This document shows positions 11,854 through 19,772 of a stretch of 64,000 nt of DNA, piece by piece. Source of the DNA: Rhodanobacter thiooxydans (lineage in GTDB: Bacteria; Pseudomonadota; Gammaproteobacteria; Xanthomonadales; Rhodanobacteraceae). The notes beneath the pieces are model-generated. The model was not told the DNA's origin. It saw only the letters and a program-made list of their open reading frames with translations, and searched no databases. The stretch is from assembly GCF_021545845.1 (NCBI RefSeq), contig NZ_CP088923.1, positions 1,612,001-1,676,000 on the forward strand, read 5' to 3'. Each line of letters starts with the position of its first letter. Position 1 is the first letter of the stretch. Position numbers and translations under genes: made by a program.

Positions 11854-13728
11854 TCAGTGGCCGGCCAGTTGTGCCGTCACGTCGTTGATCGAATCGCGGA
11901 TGCGCCGGGAGAACACCGAGTCCAGGTGATGGATCAGCAGCAGGTGTTCGGTGGCGCGGGTCATGGCCACGTAGAGCAGACGCGCTTCGTCGTTCTCGCC
12001 CTGGCCTTCCTTGGGCAGGCCGCCGATGCCGGGGATGATCACGAGCGGGAATTCCAGGCCCTTGCTGGAATGCATGGTGACCAGCTTGACGCTGTCCTCC
12101 ACTACGAACAGGGTCTGCTTGCCGGTGTTGTCGGCGAGCCGGCTGGGGATGTCCAGCCCGCGCAGCACCTCGTGCAGCTTTTCGCCTTCCCACTGGTTGC
12201 GGTAGATCACCGCCATCTCGGAATACGGACGGCCATGCGCGTGTTCGTCGCGCAGCCGCGCGATCAGCACGTCCATCTGCGCGCGGGCGGTGTCGGTGCG
12301 TACCAGTTCGGGCACGGCGCCGCGGCGGCCGGCGCTTTCCGGGGCGATCAGCGGCACGCCGTCGCCATCGGCCTCGTCGAGGCGCGAGGCGAGCAGGTCC
12401 TGCGCGAAGGCGCGCGCGACGGAGAGGATTTCCAGCGTGTTGCGGTAGTTGAGCTTGAGGATGGTGGTGCGGCCCTGCGCCTGCACGCCGAGGCTTTTCC
12501 AGCTGATCCTGCGGCGGTTCGGGTTGCCGTAGATGTTCTGCGCGTCGTCGTACAGCACCAGCAGCGAGTTGGTCGCCGGGTCGATCATCTGCACGATCAG
12601 CTTGTACCAGTCCGGCTCGAAGTCGTGGCCTTCGTCGACCAGCACGGCGCCGTACTGGGCGCGCGGAATCTGGCCGCGGTCCACGCCGGCGATCACCGCC
12701 GGCGGCAGCGCGTCGACGAAGGCCTTGCCGCTGCCGGGCGGCAGCGGCTCGTGGTAGGCCACCAGCATCTTGCGGCACCACTTGTGGAAGTTGTAGACCT
12801 GCACCTTCTCGCCGAGGCCGCGCTCGCCGATCAATTGTTCCAGCCGCGCGGCCAGCGTCTTGTTGTAGCAGAGCACCAGGATCGGCTTGTCCATCCCGCG
12901 CGCCAGCTGCATTGCGCGAAAGCCCAGGATCATCGTCTTGCCGGAGCCGGCCACGCCGTGGATGATCCGGTGCTCGTCGCCGATCGAGCGCGCCAGCTGC
13001 TCCTGCTGCGAGTCCATTACCTTGACCAGGTCGGGAATTTCCAGCGGCCGCACCGCCGCGTCGGTGGGGCCGAACAGGCCGAACTGGCCGCTGCCGGCTT
13101 CCACGCGCAATTCCGGGAACAGGTGCCAGCGCACGCGATCGATCTGCGGCAGGGTGAGCGCCACCGGATACACCTGCGGGAACATCGCCCACAGCCGTTG
13201 CTGGAACGCCTCGGCGTCGACCGTCTCGTACAGCTCGTCGCGGCAGATCACCAGGTGTTCGGGCAGCACCTCGCCCAGTGCGCCATCATCGAATTGCTTG
13301 CGGGTGATGTTGGCCAGCACCACGCCCCAGCCCCACGGCATGATCAGCTTGCCGGCATAACGCGAGCCTTCCGGGTGGCGCAGCGCCGGGTCGCGTTCCA
13401 GCACCACGCCGATCTCCAGCGCGTACGCGCGCGCCTGCAGCAGCGGGTTGTTCTCCTTCACCAGGCCGCGTTCGGTGACCAGGGTGAACTGGGTGCTGTC
13501 GGCGTGGCGGAGGGTGTCGGCCTTCCAGTCCTTCACCTCCAGCACCAGCAGGCCGCGGCGCGGGTGGAACACCACGAAGTCTGGATGGCGCTGCTTCACG
13601 CCGACCGGCACGTCGTACCACAGCAGGTAGTCGTCCTCGAGCTTCTGTTCCAGCCGCTCGGAAACGCGTTTCTCGCCGCCGGTCATCCGCGGCAGGCAGC
13701 TGTTGCGGGTCGGAATGAGGGTCGCCAC
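11854..13728 (-). CDS. NERD-domain UvrD/Rep-type DNA helicase
   Basis: A 624-residue protein. The N-terminal nuclease-related domain (NERD) contains PDFVVFHPRRGLLVLEVKDW, with the D...ExK arrangement of PD-(D/E)XK nucleases. It is followed by a superfamily I helicase: Walker A VAGSGKTMILGF, Walker B-like VLVDEGHDFEPDW, LYDDAQNIYG, LNYRNTLEIL, the SSKGLEFPLVIIPG motif and VAMTRATEHLLLI. The GTG start at 13728 has a GAGGA ribosome site. NERD helicases are widespread, of uncertain role (repair or defence). It stands alone between the iron operon and the DUF2236 gene. Confidence 0.87.
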   Translation of the reverse strand: MATLIPTRNSCLPRMTGGEKRVSERLEQKLEDDYLLWYDVPVGVKQRHPDFVVFHPRRGLLVLEVKDWKADTLRHADSTQFTLVTERGLVKENNPLLQARAYALEIGVVLERDPALRHPEGSRYAGKLIMPWGWGVVLANITRKQFDDGALGEVLPEHLVICRDELYETVDAEAFQQRLWAMFPQVYPVALTLPQIDRVRWHLFPELRVEAGSGQFGLFGPTDAAVRPLEIPDLVKVMDSQQEQLARSIGDEHRIIHGVAGSGKTMILGFRAMQLARGMDKPILVLCYNKTLAARLEQLIGERGLGEKVQVYNFHKWCRKMLVAYHEPLPPGSGKAFVDALPPAVIAGVDRGQIPRAQYGAVLVDEGHDFEPDWYKLIVQMIDPATNSLLVLYDDAQNIYGNPNRRRISWKSLGVQAQGRTTILKLNYRNTLEILSVARAFAQDLLASRLDEADGDGVPLIAPESAGRRGAVPELVRTDTARAQMDVLIARLRDEHAHGRPYSEMAVIYRNQWEGEKLHEVLRGLDIPSRLADNTGKQTLFVVEDSVKLVTMHSSKGLEFPLVIIPGIGGLPKEGQGENDEARLLYVAMTRATEHLLLIHHLDSVFSRRIRDSINDVTAQLAGH

Positions 13729-13804
13729 GGAAATCCTCGACTGACGCTGTCGCACGACGTTAGCCGATGGGACGACGCTGTCAATGCCGCTGGACGGCGC
13801 GGCG

Positions 13805-14728
13805 TTACCTCCAGTGCCGCAACTGTTCCGGCGCCCTGTCCATGCGTCGGCAGGCGCGGCTGGCGATGCCGTCCTTCAGCGCAGCATGGAACACCGGCGC
13901 CACCGACCACAGCGCATGCGCCGCCAGTTGCGCCTGGCGGCGTTGCCACGGCGTGTGGCGCAGCAGCGTGAGCGCCCAGTTCGGCAGCAGCGCGTGGCCG
14001 GCGTACAGGAACAGGTCGCGCGACAGCCCGGCCGCCGGCACCGGCAGGCGCACCCGCGCCAGCAGATCGAGCACGACGCGGGAGCGTTCAGTGAAGGCCA
14101 GCTCGGGGCGGATGCGCCGGAAATAATCCGCCACCTCGTGTTCGCTGGCCGGCACGCCGTGGGCGCCCAGCGCCTCGGCGGTCCGTCGCACCTCGTCGTA
14201 GTAGCGGTCGGCCGCGTCTTCCGGCAGTGCCGCATGGCTGTAGCGGCGGTAGCCCTGTAGGAAGCAGTACGCCTCGCTGACGTGCACCCAGGTCAGCAGC
14301 TCGGGATCGTTGGCGCGGTAGGGGCGCCCGTCCTCGCCATGCCCCACGATGTGGTCATGGATCTGCCGCACGTGCTCGATCAGCGCCTCGGCCTGGGCGC
14401 GCGGCGCATAGGTGGTGCCACCGACGAATGCGGTGGTGCGGCGCAGCCGGCCGAGCAGATCGCCGCGGAAATTGGAGTGGTCCCATACCCCGGCCAGCGC
14501 CAGCGGGTGCAGCGCCTGCAGGGTCAGCGCGGCGAGGCCGCCGGCGAGCATGCCGGGGAAGTCCGCATGCACACGCCAGGTCGCGCTGTGCGGCCCGAAC
14601 AGGCCGGGGTCACCGTGCGGGTGGTCGTAGTCGGGGCCTCCATTTTCGGCGCGGGGAAAGGCCTTGAGCACCCAGCGGCGGATCGGTTCGCGGGCGGGTC
14701 GGGTCAGCAGGTCGAGGGGCAATGGCAT
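13805..14728 (-). CDS. Oxygenase MpaB family protein (DUF2236)
   Basis: The 307-residue protein matches the DUF2236 family: conserved WRVHADFPGMLAGGLAALTL, LHPLALAGVWDHSNFRGD, GRLRRTTAFVGGTTYAPR and LTWVHVSEAYCF, with the histidines of the putative haem- or metal-binding four-helix fold. Members include mycobacterial and rubber-degrading latex-clearing oxygenases (Lcp), and MpaB'-type enzymes. A substrate cannot be named. It is transcribed away from the aroG leader; a shared promoter region lies at 14729-14795. Confidence 0.8.
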   Translation of the reverse strand: MPLPLDLLTRPAREPIRRWVLKAFPRAENGGPDYDHPHGDPGLFGPHSATWRVHADFPGMLAGGLAALTLQALHPLALAGVWDHSNFRGDLLGRLRRTTAFVGGTTYAPRAQAEALIEHVRQIHDHIVGHGEDGRPYRANDPELLTWVHVSEAYCFLQGYRRYSHAALPEDAADRYYDEVRRTAEALGAHGVPASEHEVADYFRRIRPELAFTERSRVVLDLLARVRLPVPAAGLSRDLFLYAGHALLPNWALTLLRHTPWQRRQAQLAAHALWSVAPVFHAALKDGIASRACRRMDRAPEQLRHWR

Positions 14729-14760
14729 GCCGCCAGTCTAGCCTTCTGCCGGCGGGGAGT

Positions 14761-14788
14761 TTGATTTGGACGTCCATTGTGTTATCAA
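14761..14788 (+). promoter_or_regulatory. Candidate promoter of the aroG leader
   Basis: TTGATT (14761-14766) and TATCAA (14783-14788) are separated by 16 bp. Transcription would then begin close to the leader-peptide ATG at 14796, making the leader peptide nearly leaderless; no Shine-Dalgarno is visible before that ATG. A promoter further upstream is the alternative. Confidence 0.4.
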
Positions 14789-14795
14789 TGTCGTC

Positions 14796-14879
14796 ATGTC
14801 CTCCATCACCGCCCGCCTGTATTTCTGGTTTTACGGCTACCCGAAGCCAATGGCGGCGGCGCGGACGCGATCGTTTTGA
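14796..14879 (+). CDS. Aromatic-rich leader peptide of DAHP synthase
   Basis: A 27-codon frame encodes MSSITARLYFWFYGYPKPMA and a short basic end. Residues 9-15 read Tyr-Phe-Trp-Phe-Tyr-Gly-Tyr (codons at 14820-14840), six aromatic codons in seven, covering all three end products of the shikimate pathway. An intrinsic terminator follows 22 nt after the stop and a DAHP synthase gene 84 nt after it. This is the classical layout of ribosome-mediated attenuation: starvation for charged tRNA-Phe, Tyr or Trp stalls the ribosome at codons 9-15 and frees the segment at 14851-14856 to form an antiterminator. The peptide is too short to be called by length-based gene finding. Confidence 0.87.
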   Translation: MSSITARLYFWFYGYPKPMAAARTRSF

Positions 14880-14927
14880 ACTGATCGAAAGAACCACACC
14901 GAACCGCCACCACAGGGCGGTTTTTTT
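14808..14927 (+). promoter_or_regulatory. Transcription attenuator upstream of DAHP synthase
   Basis: Four segments can pair in alternation. Segment 1 ACCGCC/CCCGCC (14808-14817) lies within the leader frame just before the aromatic codons. Segment 2 TGGCGGCGGC (14851-14860) follows them. Segment 3 AACCGCCA (14902-14909) pairs either with segment 2 (TGGCGG with CCGCCA, 6 bp) or with segment 4 GGCGGTT (14916-14922). The 3:4 stem is followed by a T tract. The 1:2, 2:3 and 3:4 choices reproduce the trp/phe attenuation logic. Pairings were read by eye; no energies were computed. Confidence 0.78.
14902..14927 (+). terminator. Intrinsic terminator of the aroG attenuator
   Basis: AACCGCC (14902-14908) pairs perfectly with GGCGGTT (14916-14922) around the 7-nt loop ACCACAG, followed directly by TTTTT. 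It stands between the leader peptide and the DAHP synthase gene, so it must be conditional. Confidence 0.88.
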
Positions 14928-14963
14928 ATGGCCGCTACCTGAAAAATCCCCAGGAGAGCCGCC

Positions 14964-16049
14964 ATGCATACCACCGACGACCTGCGCATCCGCGCCTTCA
15001 CCCGCCTCGGCACACCAGCCGAAATCATCCGCGACTGCATGGCCACCGACGCGGCGCTGGCCACCGTGGACGCGTCGCGCCGCGTCCTGCACCGCATCCT
15101 TTCCGGTGACGACGACCGCCTCGCGGTGGTGATCGGCCCGTGCTCGATCCACGACCCGCGCGCCGCGCTGGAATACGCCACGCGGCTGGCGCCGCTGCGC
15201 CGCGCGCTGGGCGATGCGCTGGAGATCGTGATGCGGGTGTACTTCGAGAAGCCGCGCACCACGGTCGGCTGGAAGGGGTTGATCAACGATCCCGACCTCG
15301 ACGGCAGCTTCCAGATCGACAAGGGCCTGCGCATCGCCCGCGGCCTGCTCCGGGACATCAACGTGCTGGGCGTGCCGGCCGGCTGCGAGTTCCTCGATAT
15401 GATCACGCCGCAGTACATCGCCGACCTGGTGGCGTGGGGTGCGATCGGTGCGCGCACCACCGAGAGCCAGGTGCATCGCGAGATGGCCTCGGGGCTGTCC
15501 TGTCCGGTCGGCTTCAAGAACGGCACCGACGGCAACGTGAAGATCGCGGTGGACGCGGTGCAGGCCGCGTCGCAGCCGCACCATTTCATGGCGGTGACCA
15601 AGGACGGCCAGGCCGCCGTGGCGGCGACCAGCGGCAACGGCGACTGCCACGTGATCCTGCGCGGCGGCAAGGCGCCGAACTACGACGCGGCCAGCGTCGA
15701 CGCCGCCTGCGCAGCGATCGGCAAGGCCGGTCTGCGCGCGCAGGTGATGATCGACGCCAGCCACGCCAACAGCAGCAAACAGCCGGAGAATCAGCCGCGA
15801 GTGGTCGGCGACATCGCCGCGCGCATCGCCGCCGGGGAAACGCGCATTCTCGGCGTGATGGTGGAGAGCCACCTGCTCGGCGGCCGCCAGGAGCTGCAGC
15901 CGGGCCAGCCGCTGCGCTACGGCCAGAGCATCACCGACGGCTGTATCGACTGGGACAGCTCGGTGCAGGTGCTGCAGCATCTGGCGCAGGCGGTACGCCA
16001 GCGGCGCCAGGCCGATGCATCCGTGCCCCGTGCGGAGGTTGCCGCCTGA
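14964..16049 (+). CDS. aroG: 3-deoxy-7-phosphoheptulonate synthase (class I, AroF/G/H type)
   Basis: This enzyme condenses phosphoenolpyruvate and erythrose 4-phosphate, the first step of the shikimate pathway. The 361-residue class I enzyme shows VVIGPCSIHDPRAAL, RVYFEKPRTTVGWKG (phosphate and PEP binding), GARTTESQVHREMASGLS and the metal-site DASHANSSKQ. The ATG has an AGGAG ribosome site. Expression is probably controlled by the upstream leader peptide and attenuator. Which aromatic acid inhibits the enzyme itself (AroF, G or H type) cannot be decided from motifs; the leader senses all three. Confidence 0.95.
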   Translation: MHTTDDLRIRAFTRLGTPAEIIRDCMATDAALATVDASRRVLHRILSGDDDRLAVVIGPCSIHDPRAALEYATRLAPLRRALGDALEIVMRVYFEKPRTTVGWKGLINDPDLDGSFQIDKGLRIARGLLRDINVLGVPAGCEFLDMITPQYIADLVAWGAIGARTTESQVHREMASGLSCPVGFKNGTDGNVKIAVDAVQAASQPHHFMAVTKDGQAAVAATSGNGDCHVILRGGKAPNYDAASVDAACAAIGKAGLRAQVMIDASHANSSKQPENQPRVVGDIAARIAAGETRILGVMVESHLLGGRQELQPGQPLRYGQSITDGCIDWDSSVQVLQHLAQAVRQRRQADASVPRAEVAA

Positions 16050-16050
16050 G

Positions 16051-16476
16051 TCAGCTTTCCAGCCGGGCGTCCAGCGTGATCTCGGCCTTCAACAGCTTGG
16101 ACACCGGGCAGCCCAGCTTGGTCGCCTGCGCGATGTTGTCGAACGTGGCCGCGTCGATGCGCGGCACCTTGGCCCGGCAGCTAAGTGCTACCGCGGTGAT
16201 GCTGAAGCCGTCGCCGTCCTTGAGCAGGGTCACCGTTGCCTTGGTGTCGATGCTGTCGGCGGTGAAGCCGGCCTTGCCCAGCTCCAGCGACAGCGCCATC
16301 GAGTAGCAGCCGGCATGGGCCGCGGCGATCAATTCCTCCGGGTTGGTGCCGGGTCCGTCCTCGAAACGCGACTTGAAGCCGTACGGCGCCTCGCGCAGCA
16401 CGTCGGTATCGGTCGACATCGTGCCCTGGCCGTCCTTGATGCCGCCGGACCAATGCGCGGACGCGGATCGTTTCAT
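16051..16476 (-). CDS. osmC: OsmC family peroxiredoxin
   Basis: OsmC proteins reduce organic hydroperoxides with two cysteines. The 141-residue protein has the first catalytic cysteine in AAHAGCYSMALSLEL and the second in KLGCPVSKLLKAE, plus the conserved Arg/Glu context (NPEELIAAAHAG). The ATG at 16476 carries a good site (GGGAGA); the frame continues upstream but that extension is Arg/Cys-rich with no domain similarity. It is convergent with the aroG gene, with only one base between the stop codons. OsmC rather than Ohr fits the N-terminal ASAHWSGGIKDG segment. Confidence 0.9.
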   Translation of the reverse strand: MKRSASAHWSGGIKDGQGTMSTDTDVLREAPYGFKSRFEDGPGTNPEELIAAAHAGCYSMALSLELGKAGFTADSIDTKATVTLLKDGDGFSITAVALSCRAKVPRIDAATFDNIAQATKLGCPVSKLLKAEITLDARLES

Positions 16477-16624
16477 GGGATTCTCCCGTGGGTTGTGGCA
16501 GGCAGGTACCCACGATGCCCGATGCCGCATGCAGCCGGCGCGAACGAAGCGACGCCATCGCTTCACGCCCGGTTGCCACGCACAGGTCGTATCCTTGTCG
16601 ACTGCCTTTCCGGAGGAAGTTCGC

Positions 16625-16900
16625 ATGCCGTTCGCCATTCAGCACGATCGCCTTGCCCATCGCTTCGAAACCCGCGTGGATGGCGAGCTATGCCTGCTCG
16701 ATTACACCCTGGCCACCGGCGTGATGACGATCACCCGTACGGAAGTGCCAGCCGTGGTGGGCGGGCGCGGCATCGCCGCTGCCCTGGTGCAGGAGGCGCT
16801 GGCGGCGGCGCGCGCCGAAGGCTGGAAGGTGGTGCCGGCCTGCTCGTATGCTGCCGCGTGGATGCAGCGGCATCCGGCATACCACGACCTGCTCGGCTGA
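16625..16900 (+). CDS. Small GNAT-type N-acetyltransferase (YjdJ-like)
   Basis: A 91-residue protein of the short GCN5-related group. The acetyl-CoA loop is VVGGRGIAAALVQEAL, and the C-terminal block VPACSYAAAWMQRHPAYHDLL is typical of the YjdJ family (human NATD1-like). The ATG at 16625 has a strong GGAGGAA site; an upstream in-frame extension would run antisense through the osmC gene. Substrate unknown. Confidence 0.85.
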   Translation: MPFAIQHDRLAHRFETRVDGELCLLDYTLATGVMTITRTEVPAVVGGRGIAAALVQEALAAARAEGWKVVPACSYAAAWMQRHPAYHDLLG

Positions 16901-16921
16901 GTTCCTGACGCGGAGATACGC

Positions 16922-17614
16922 ATGGAAAAAACCCCGGCAGGGGCGGCATCGGGTGCAACGAAGCCGCATGGTTGGCGGCCGTGGCATTTCGTGAAGGGCC
17001 GGCCATGGATGATCGCGGCGCTGGCCATCCTCGTCGCCTGCATGGTGGTGTTGTCGGCTTTCGGCATGCGCCCGACCACCGCGTTGCTGCTCGGCTTCGA
17101 CCTGGCCGCGGTGGTCTACCTGGGCAGCCTGGCGCGCCTGTTCAACCGGGCCACGCCGGACCACATGCGCAGCCGGGCGCAGAAGCTGGATATCGGGCGC
17201 TGGGGCGTGTTGTGGGGCGGCGTGCTGTTGTCCGCGGTGGTACTGGCCGCGCTGGGCAACGAACTGCACGCGGCCAAGGGAGGCGGCATGCTGGCGCTGG
17301 CGGTCGGTGTGCTCAGCGTGGTCCTCAGCTGGCTGTTCCTCAACATGATGTTCGCGCTGCACTATGCGCATGGCTACTACGGCGATCTCGGCGGCAAGCA
17401 TGCCGGACTGGAATTTCCCGATACGCCCAGGCCCGACTACTGGGATTTCGCCTACTTCTCGATCGTGATCGGCATGACCTTCCAGGTCTCCGACGTGCAG
17501 ATCAGCAGCAAGTACCTGCGCCGCGTGGTACTGCTGCACAGCGTGATCTCGTTCTTCTTCAACGTGTTCATCATCGCGATCACGGTGAACATCGTGGCTG
17601 GACAGGGCGGCTGA
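16922..17614 (+). CDS. DUF1345 integral membrane protein
   Basis: The 230-residue protein has five to six membrane helices, for example MIAALAILVACMVVLSAFG, GVLWGGVLLSAVVLAALG and VVLLHSVISFFFNVFIIAIT. The conserved DUF1345 blocks LHYAHGYYG, FPDTPRPDYWDFAYFSIVIGMT and FQVSDVQISSKYLRR are all present. The function of the family is unknown. It begins 21 bp after the acetyltransferase gene and may be cotranscribed with it. Confidence 0.88.
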   Translation: MEKTPAGAASGATKPHGWRPWHFVKGRPWMIAALAILVACMVVLSAFGMRPTTALLLGFDLAAVVYLGSLARLFNRATPDHMRSRAQKLDIGRWGVLWGGVLLSAVVLAALGNELHAAKGGGMLALAVGVLSVVLSWLFLNMMFALHYAHGYYGDLGGKHAGLEFPDTPRPDYWDFAYFSIVIGMTFQVSDVQISSKYLRRVVLLHSVISFFFNVFIIAITVNIVAGQGG

Positions 17615-17707
17615 GCGTTCGACACCGGCAGGCGCAACTGTCGGTGGCTTCTGCCGCGCAGCGCACAGGCGGATACTTGGCCGGTTTCCACTGCGGGCCA
17701 CCATGCC

Positions 17708-18775
17708 ATGCAAACCGCGTTCGCCAGCCGGCTCGGCATCGAGCATCCGCTGATCCAGGCTCCGATGTCCGGCTCGACGCCACCGGCGCTGGTGGCCGCC
17801 GTATCGAACGCGGGTGCGCTGGGTTCGCTTGGCGCCGGTTATCTCGAAGCGCAGGCGATCCTTGATCAGGCGGCGCGGATCCGTGCGCTCGGTGAGCGAC
17901 CGTATGCGATCGGCCTGTTCGTGCTGCCGGACGAATTCGCGGCCGACATGGCCGCGGTGGCGAAGGCGCGCGCACAGCTCGATGCGCTGATGGCGCGCGA
18001 AGGTCTCGACGTGTGCACCAGCCTGCCGTCACGCTGGGCGCCGCGCTTCTCCGAGCAGTTCGCCGCGCTGTGCGAGGCGCGCCCGGCGGTGGCGATCTTC
18101 GCGTTCGGGGTGATTGCTCCGGCGCAGATGCGTGAGCTGCACCAGCGTGACATCTATGTGATCGGCACCGCCACCACGGTGGCCGAGGCGCGCGCCTGGG
18201 CCGAGGCCGGCGCCGACGCGGTGTCCATGCAGGGCGCCGAGGCTGGCGGCCATCGCGGCAGCTTCCTGCACGAGGCCGAGGACGCGATGATCGGCTTGTT
18301 CGCGCTGCTGCCGCTCGCCGTGCGGGCGGTCGACATTCCGGTGATCGCCGCCGGCGGCATCATGGACGGCCGCGGCCTGCTGGCGGCCGAAGTGCTCGGC
18401 GCGGCGGCCAGCCAGCTCGGCACCGCCTTCCTCGCCTGCCCGGAGTGTTCGGCGGCCGAGGCGTGGAAGCGCGACCTGCCGCTTGCCGAGGAATACCGGG
18501 TCACCACCATCCGCAGCTTCTCCGGTCGCGCCGCGCGCGGCTTGCGCAACCGCTTCGTCGAGGCCATGCCCGAGGCGGCGCAGGGCTTGCCGTATCCGGT
18601 GCTGAATGCGCTCACTGCGCCGTTGCGCCGTGCCGCCGCGGAAGCTGGGCGCGGCGACCTGCTGTCCGAATGGTGCGGCCAGGCTGCCGCCCTGGTGCGT
18701 CCGCAGCCAGCCGCCGAACTGGTGGCGCGGTTGATGCACGAATACCGGCTGGCCAGGCGCACGCTGGCGGGTTGA
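17708..18775 (+). CDS. Nitronate monooxygenase / 2-nitropropane dioxygenase family flavoprotein
   Basis: A 355-residue FMN-binding TIM-barrel protein. The N-terminus GIEHPLIQAPMSGSTPPALVA, the segment VSMQGAEAGGHRGSF and IPVIAAGGIMDGRGLLA (phosphate-binding loop for FMN) are diagnostic for the nitronate monooxygenase (Npd) family. Such enzymes oxidise alkyl nitronates such as propionate 3-nitronate; NAD(P)H-quinone reductase activity exists in sister groups, so substrate is uncertain. It stands alone between the DUF1345 gene and the rsfS promoter. Confidence 0.87.
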   Translation: MQTAFASRLGIEHPLIQAPMSGSTPPALVAAVSNAGALGSLGAGYLEAQAILDQAARIRALGERPYAIGLFVLPDEFAADMAAVAKARAQLDALMAREGLDVCTSLPSRWAPRFSEQFAALCEARPAVAIFAFGVIAPAQMRELHQRDIYVIGTATTVAEARAWAEAGADAVSMQGAEAGGHRGSFLHEAEDAMIGLFALLPLAVRAVDIPVIAAGGIMDGRGLLAAEVLGAAASQLGTAFLACPECSAAEAWKRDLPLAEEYRVTTIRSFSGRAARGLRNRFVEAMPEAAQGLPYPVLNALTAPLRRAAAEAGRGDLLSEWCGQAAALVRPQPAAELVARLMHEYRLARRTLAG

Positions 18776-18800
18776 GCGAGCGCAGCTGCGGGCCGCCGCC

Positions 18801-18832
18801 TTGACGTGCCGTTGCGGTTGCGCGGTTATACT
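18801..18832 (+). promoter_or_regulatory. Candidate promoter of rsfS-rlmH
   Basis: TTGACG (18801-18806) and TATACT (18827-18832) precede rsfS. The 20-bp spacer is longer than ideal. An own promoter is expected because rsfS is separated from nadD in this genome. Confidence 0.4.
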
Positions 18833-18879
18833 GCGACCGCGCCATTTCGCGCTGCGATCCCGCATCGAGGCCCATCCTC

Positions 18880-19266
18880 TTGAGCACAGCCCGTACCCAC
18901 AAGGCCGTCACCACGGCCGCCCTGCGCAAGTCGGTCATCGACGCGCTCGAAGAACTGAAGGCCAAGGACGTGCGCGAGATCGACGTCCGCGGCAAGACCT
19001 CCATCGCCGACCTGCTGGTGATCGCCTCCGGCACCTCGGCCCGCCACGTCAAATCCATCGCCGACGAAGTGGGCAAGTTTGCCAAGAAGGCGGGTGTGAT
19101 GCCGCTGGGCGTGGAAGGCGAGGCGGAAGGCGAATGGGTGCTGGTCGACCTGGGCGACGTGATCGTCCACGTGATGCTGCCGCGCATCCGCGAGTTCTAC
19201 GGCCTGGAGCGGCTGTGGACGGTGGGTGACCACGGGCACGAAGCCGACGCTGCACAAGCGGGCTGA
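18880..19266 (+). CDS. rsfS: Ribosome silencing factor RsfS
   Basis: RsfS binds ribosomal protein L14 and blocks joining of the subunits in stationary phase. The conserved blocks are [27 protein letters not shown] (seen as [19 protein letters not shown]) and [30 protein letters not shown]. The protein has 128 residues. The only plausible start is TTG at 18880, with GAGG about ten bases upstream; no ATG or GTG precedes the domain. rlmH follows, as in most Gammaproteobacteria. Confidence 0.93.
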   Translation: MSTARTHKAVTTAALRKSVIDALEELKAKDVREIDVRGKTSIADLLVIASGTSARHVKSIADEVGKFAKKAGVMPLGVEGEAEGEWVLVDLGDVIVHVMLPRIREFYGLERLWTVGDHGHEADAAQAG

Positions 19267-19280
19267 GTCCGACCCACGGC

Positions 19281-19751
19281 ATGCGCGCGCGCCTGATCGC
19301 GGTCGGTGAACGCATGCCCGGCTGGGTGGCGGAAGGCTTTGCCGAATACCGCAAGCGGCTGTCGCACGAGCTACCGCTGGAACTGGTCGAACTGAAGCCA
19401 GGCAACCGCGGCAAGGGCCGCGACGATGCGCGGGCGATCCAGGACGAGGGCGCGGCGATTCTCGCGGCGTTGCCGCACGACATCCACGTCGTCGCGCTCG
19501 ATGGCCGTGGCAAGCCGTGGTCCAGCGAGGAGCTGGCCGCGCAGCTGGCGAAGTGGCGCATGGTCGGGCGTGACCTGGCGTTCCTGATCGGTGGCCCCGA
19601 CGGCCACGCGCCCGAGGTGCTGGCACGCGCCGAGCAGCGCTGGTCGCTGGGGCCGCTCACCTTGCCGCACATGCTGGTGCGGCTGGTGCTGGCCGAGCAG
19701 TTGTATCGCGCCACCACGATCGCGTCCGGCCACCCGTATCATCGTGCCTGA
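19281..19751 (+). CDS. rlmH: 23S rRNA (pseudouridine-1915-N3)-methyltransferase
   Basis: RlmH methylates pseudouridine 1915 of helix 69 in 70S ribosomes. This SPOUT-family protein has 156 residues. Diagnostic blocks are [29 protein letters not shown] and the C-terminal knot [19 protein letters not shown] with the ending SGHPYHR. It lies 14 bp after rsfS and is probably cotranscribed with it. Confidence 0.96.
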   Translation: MRARLIAVGERMPGWVAEGFAEYRKRLSHELPLELVELKPGNRGKGRDDARAIQDEGAAILAALPHDIHVVALDGRGKPWSSEELAAQLAKWRMVGRDLAFLIGGPDGHAPEVLARAEQRWSLGPLTLPHMLVRLVLAEQLYRATTIASGHPYHRA

Positions 19752-19772
19752 CCCCCACGGAACCTGCCCGCC

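Noticed and set aside
11794..13971. A 725-codon open frame on the plus strand antisense to the NERD helicase
   Set aside because: It is a codon-bias shadow of the high-GC gene on the other strand: no domain, no ribosome site, His/Arg/Gln-rich composition typical of antisense frames.
14722..15132. A 136-codon frame overlapping the aroG leader and the start of aroG
   Set aside because: It crosses the leader peptide, terminator and aroG in another frame; it has no ribosome site and the leader/terminator layout explains the region.
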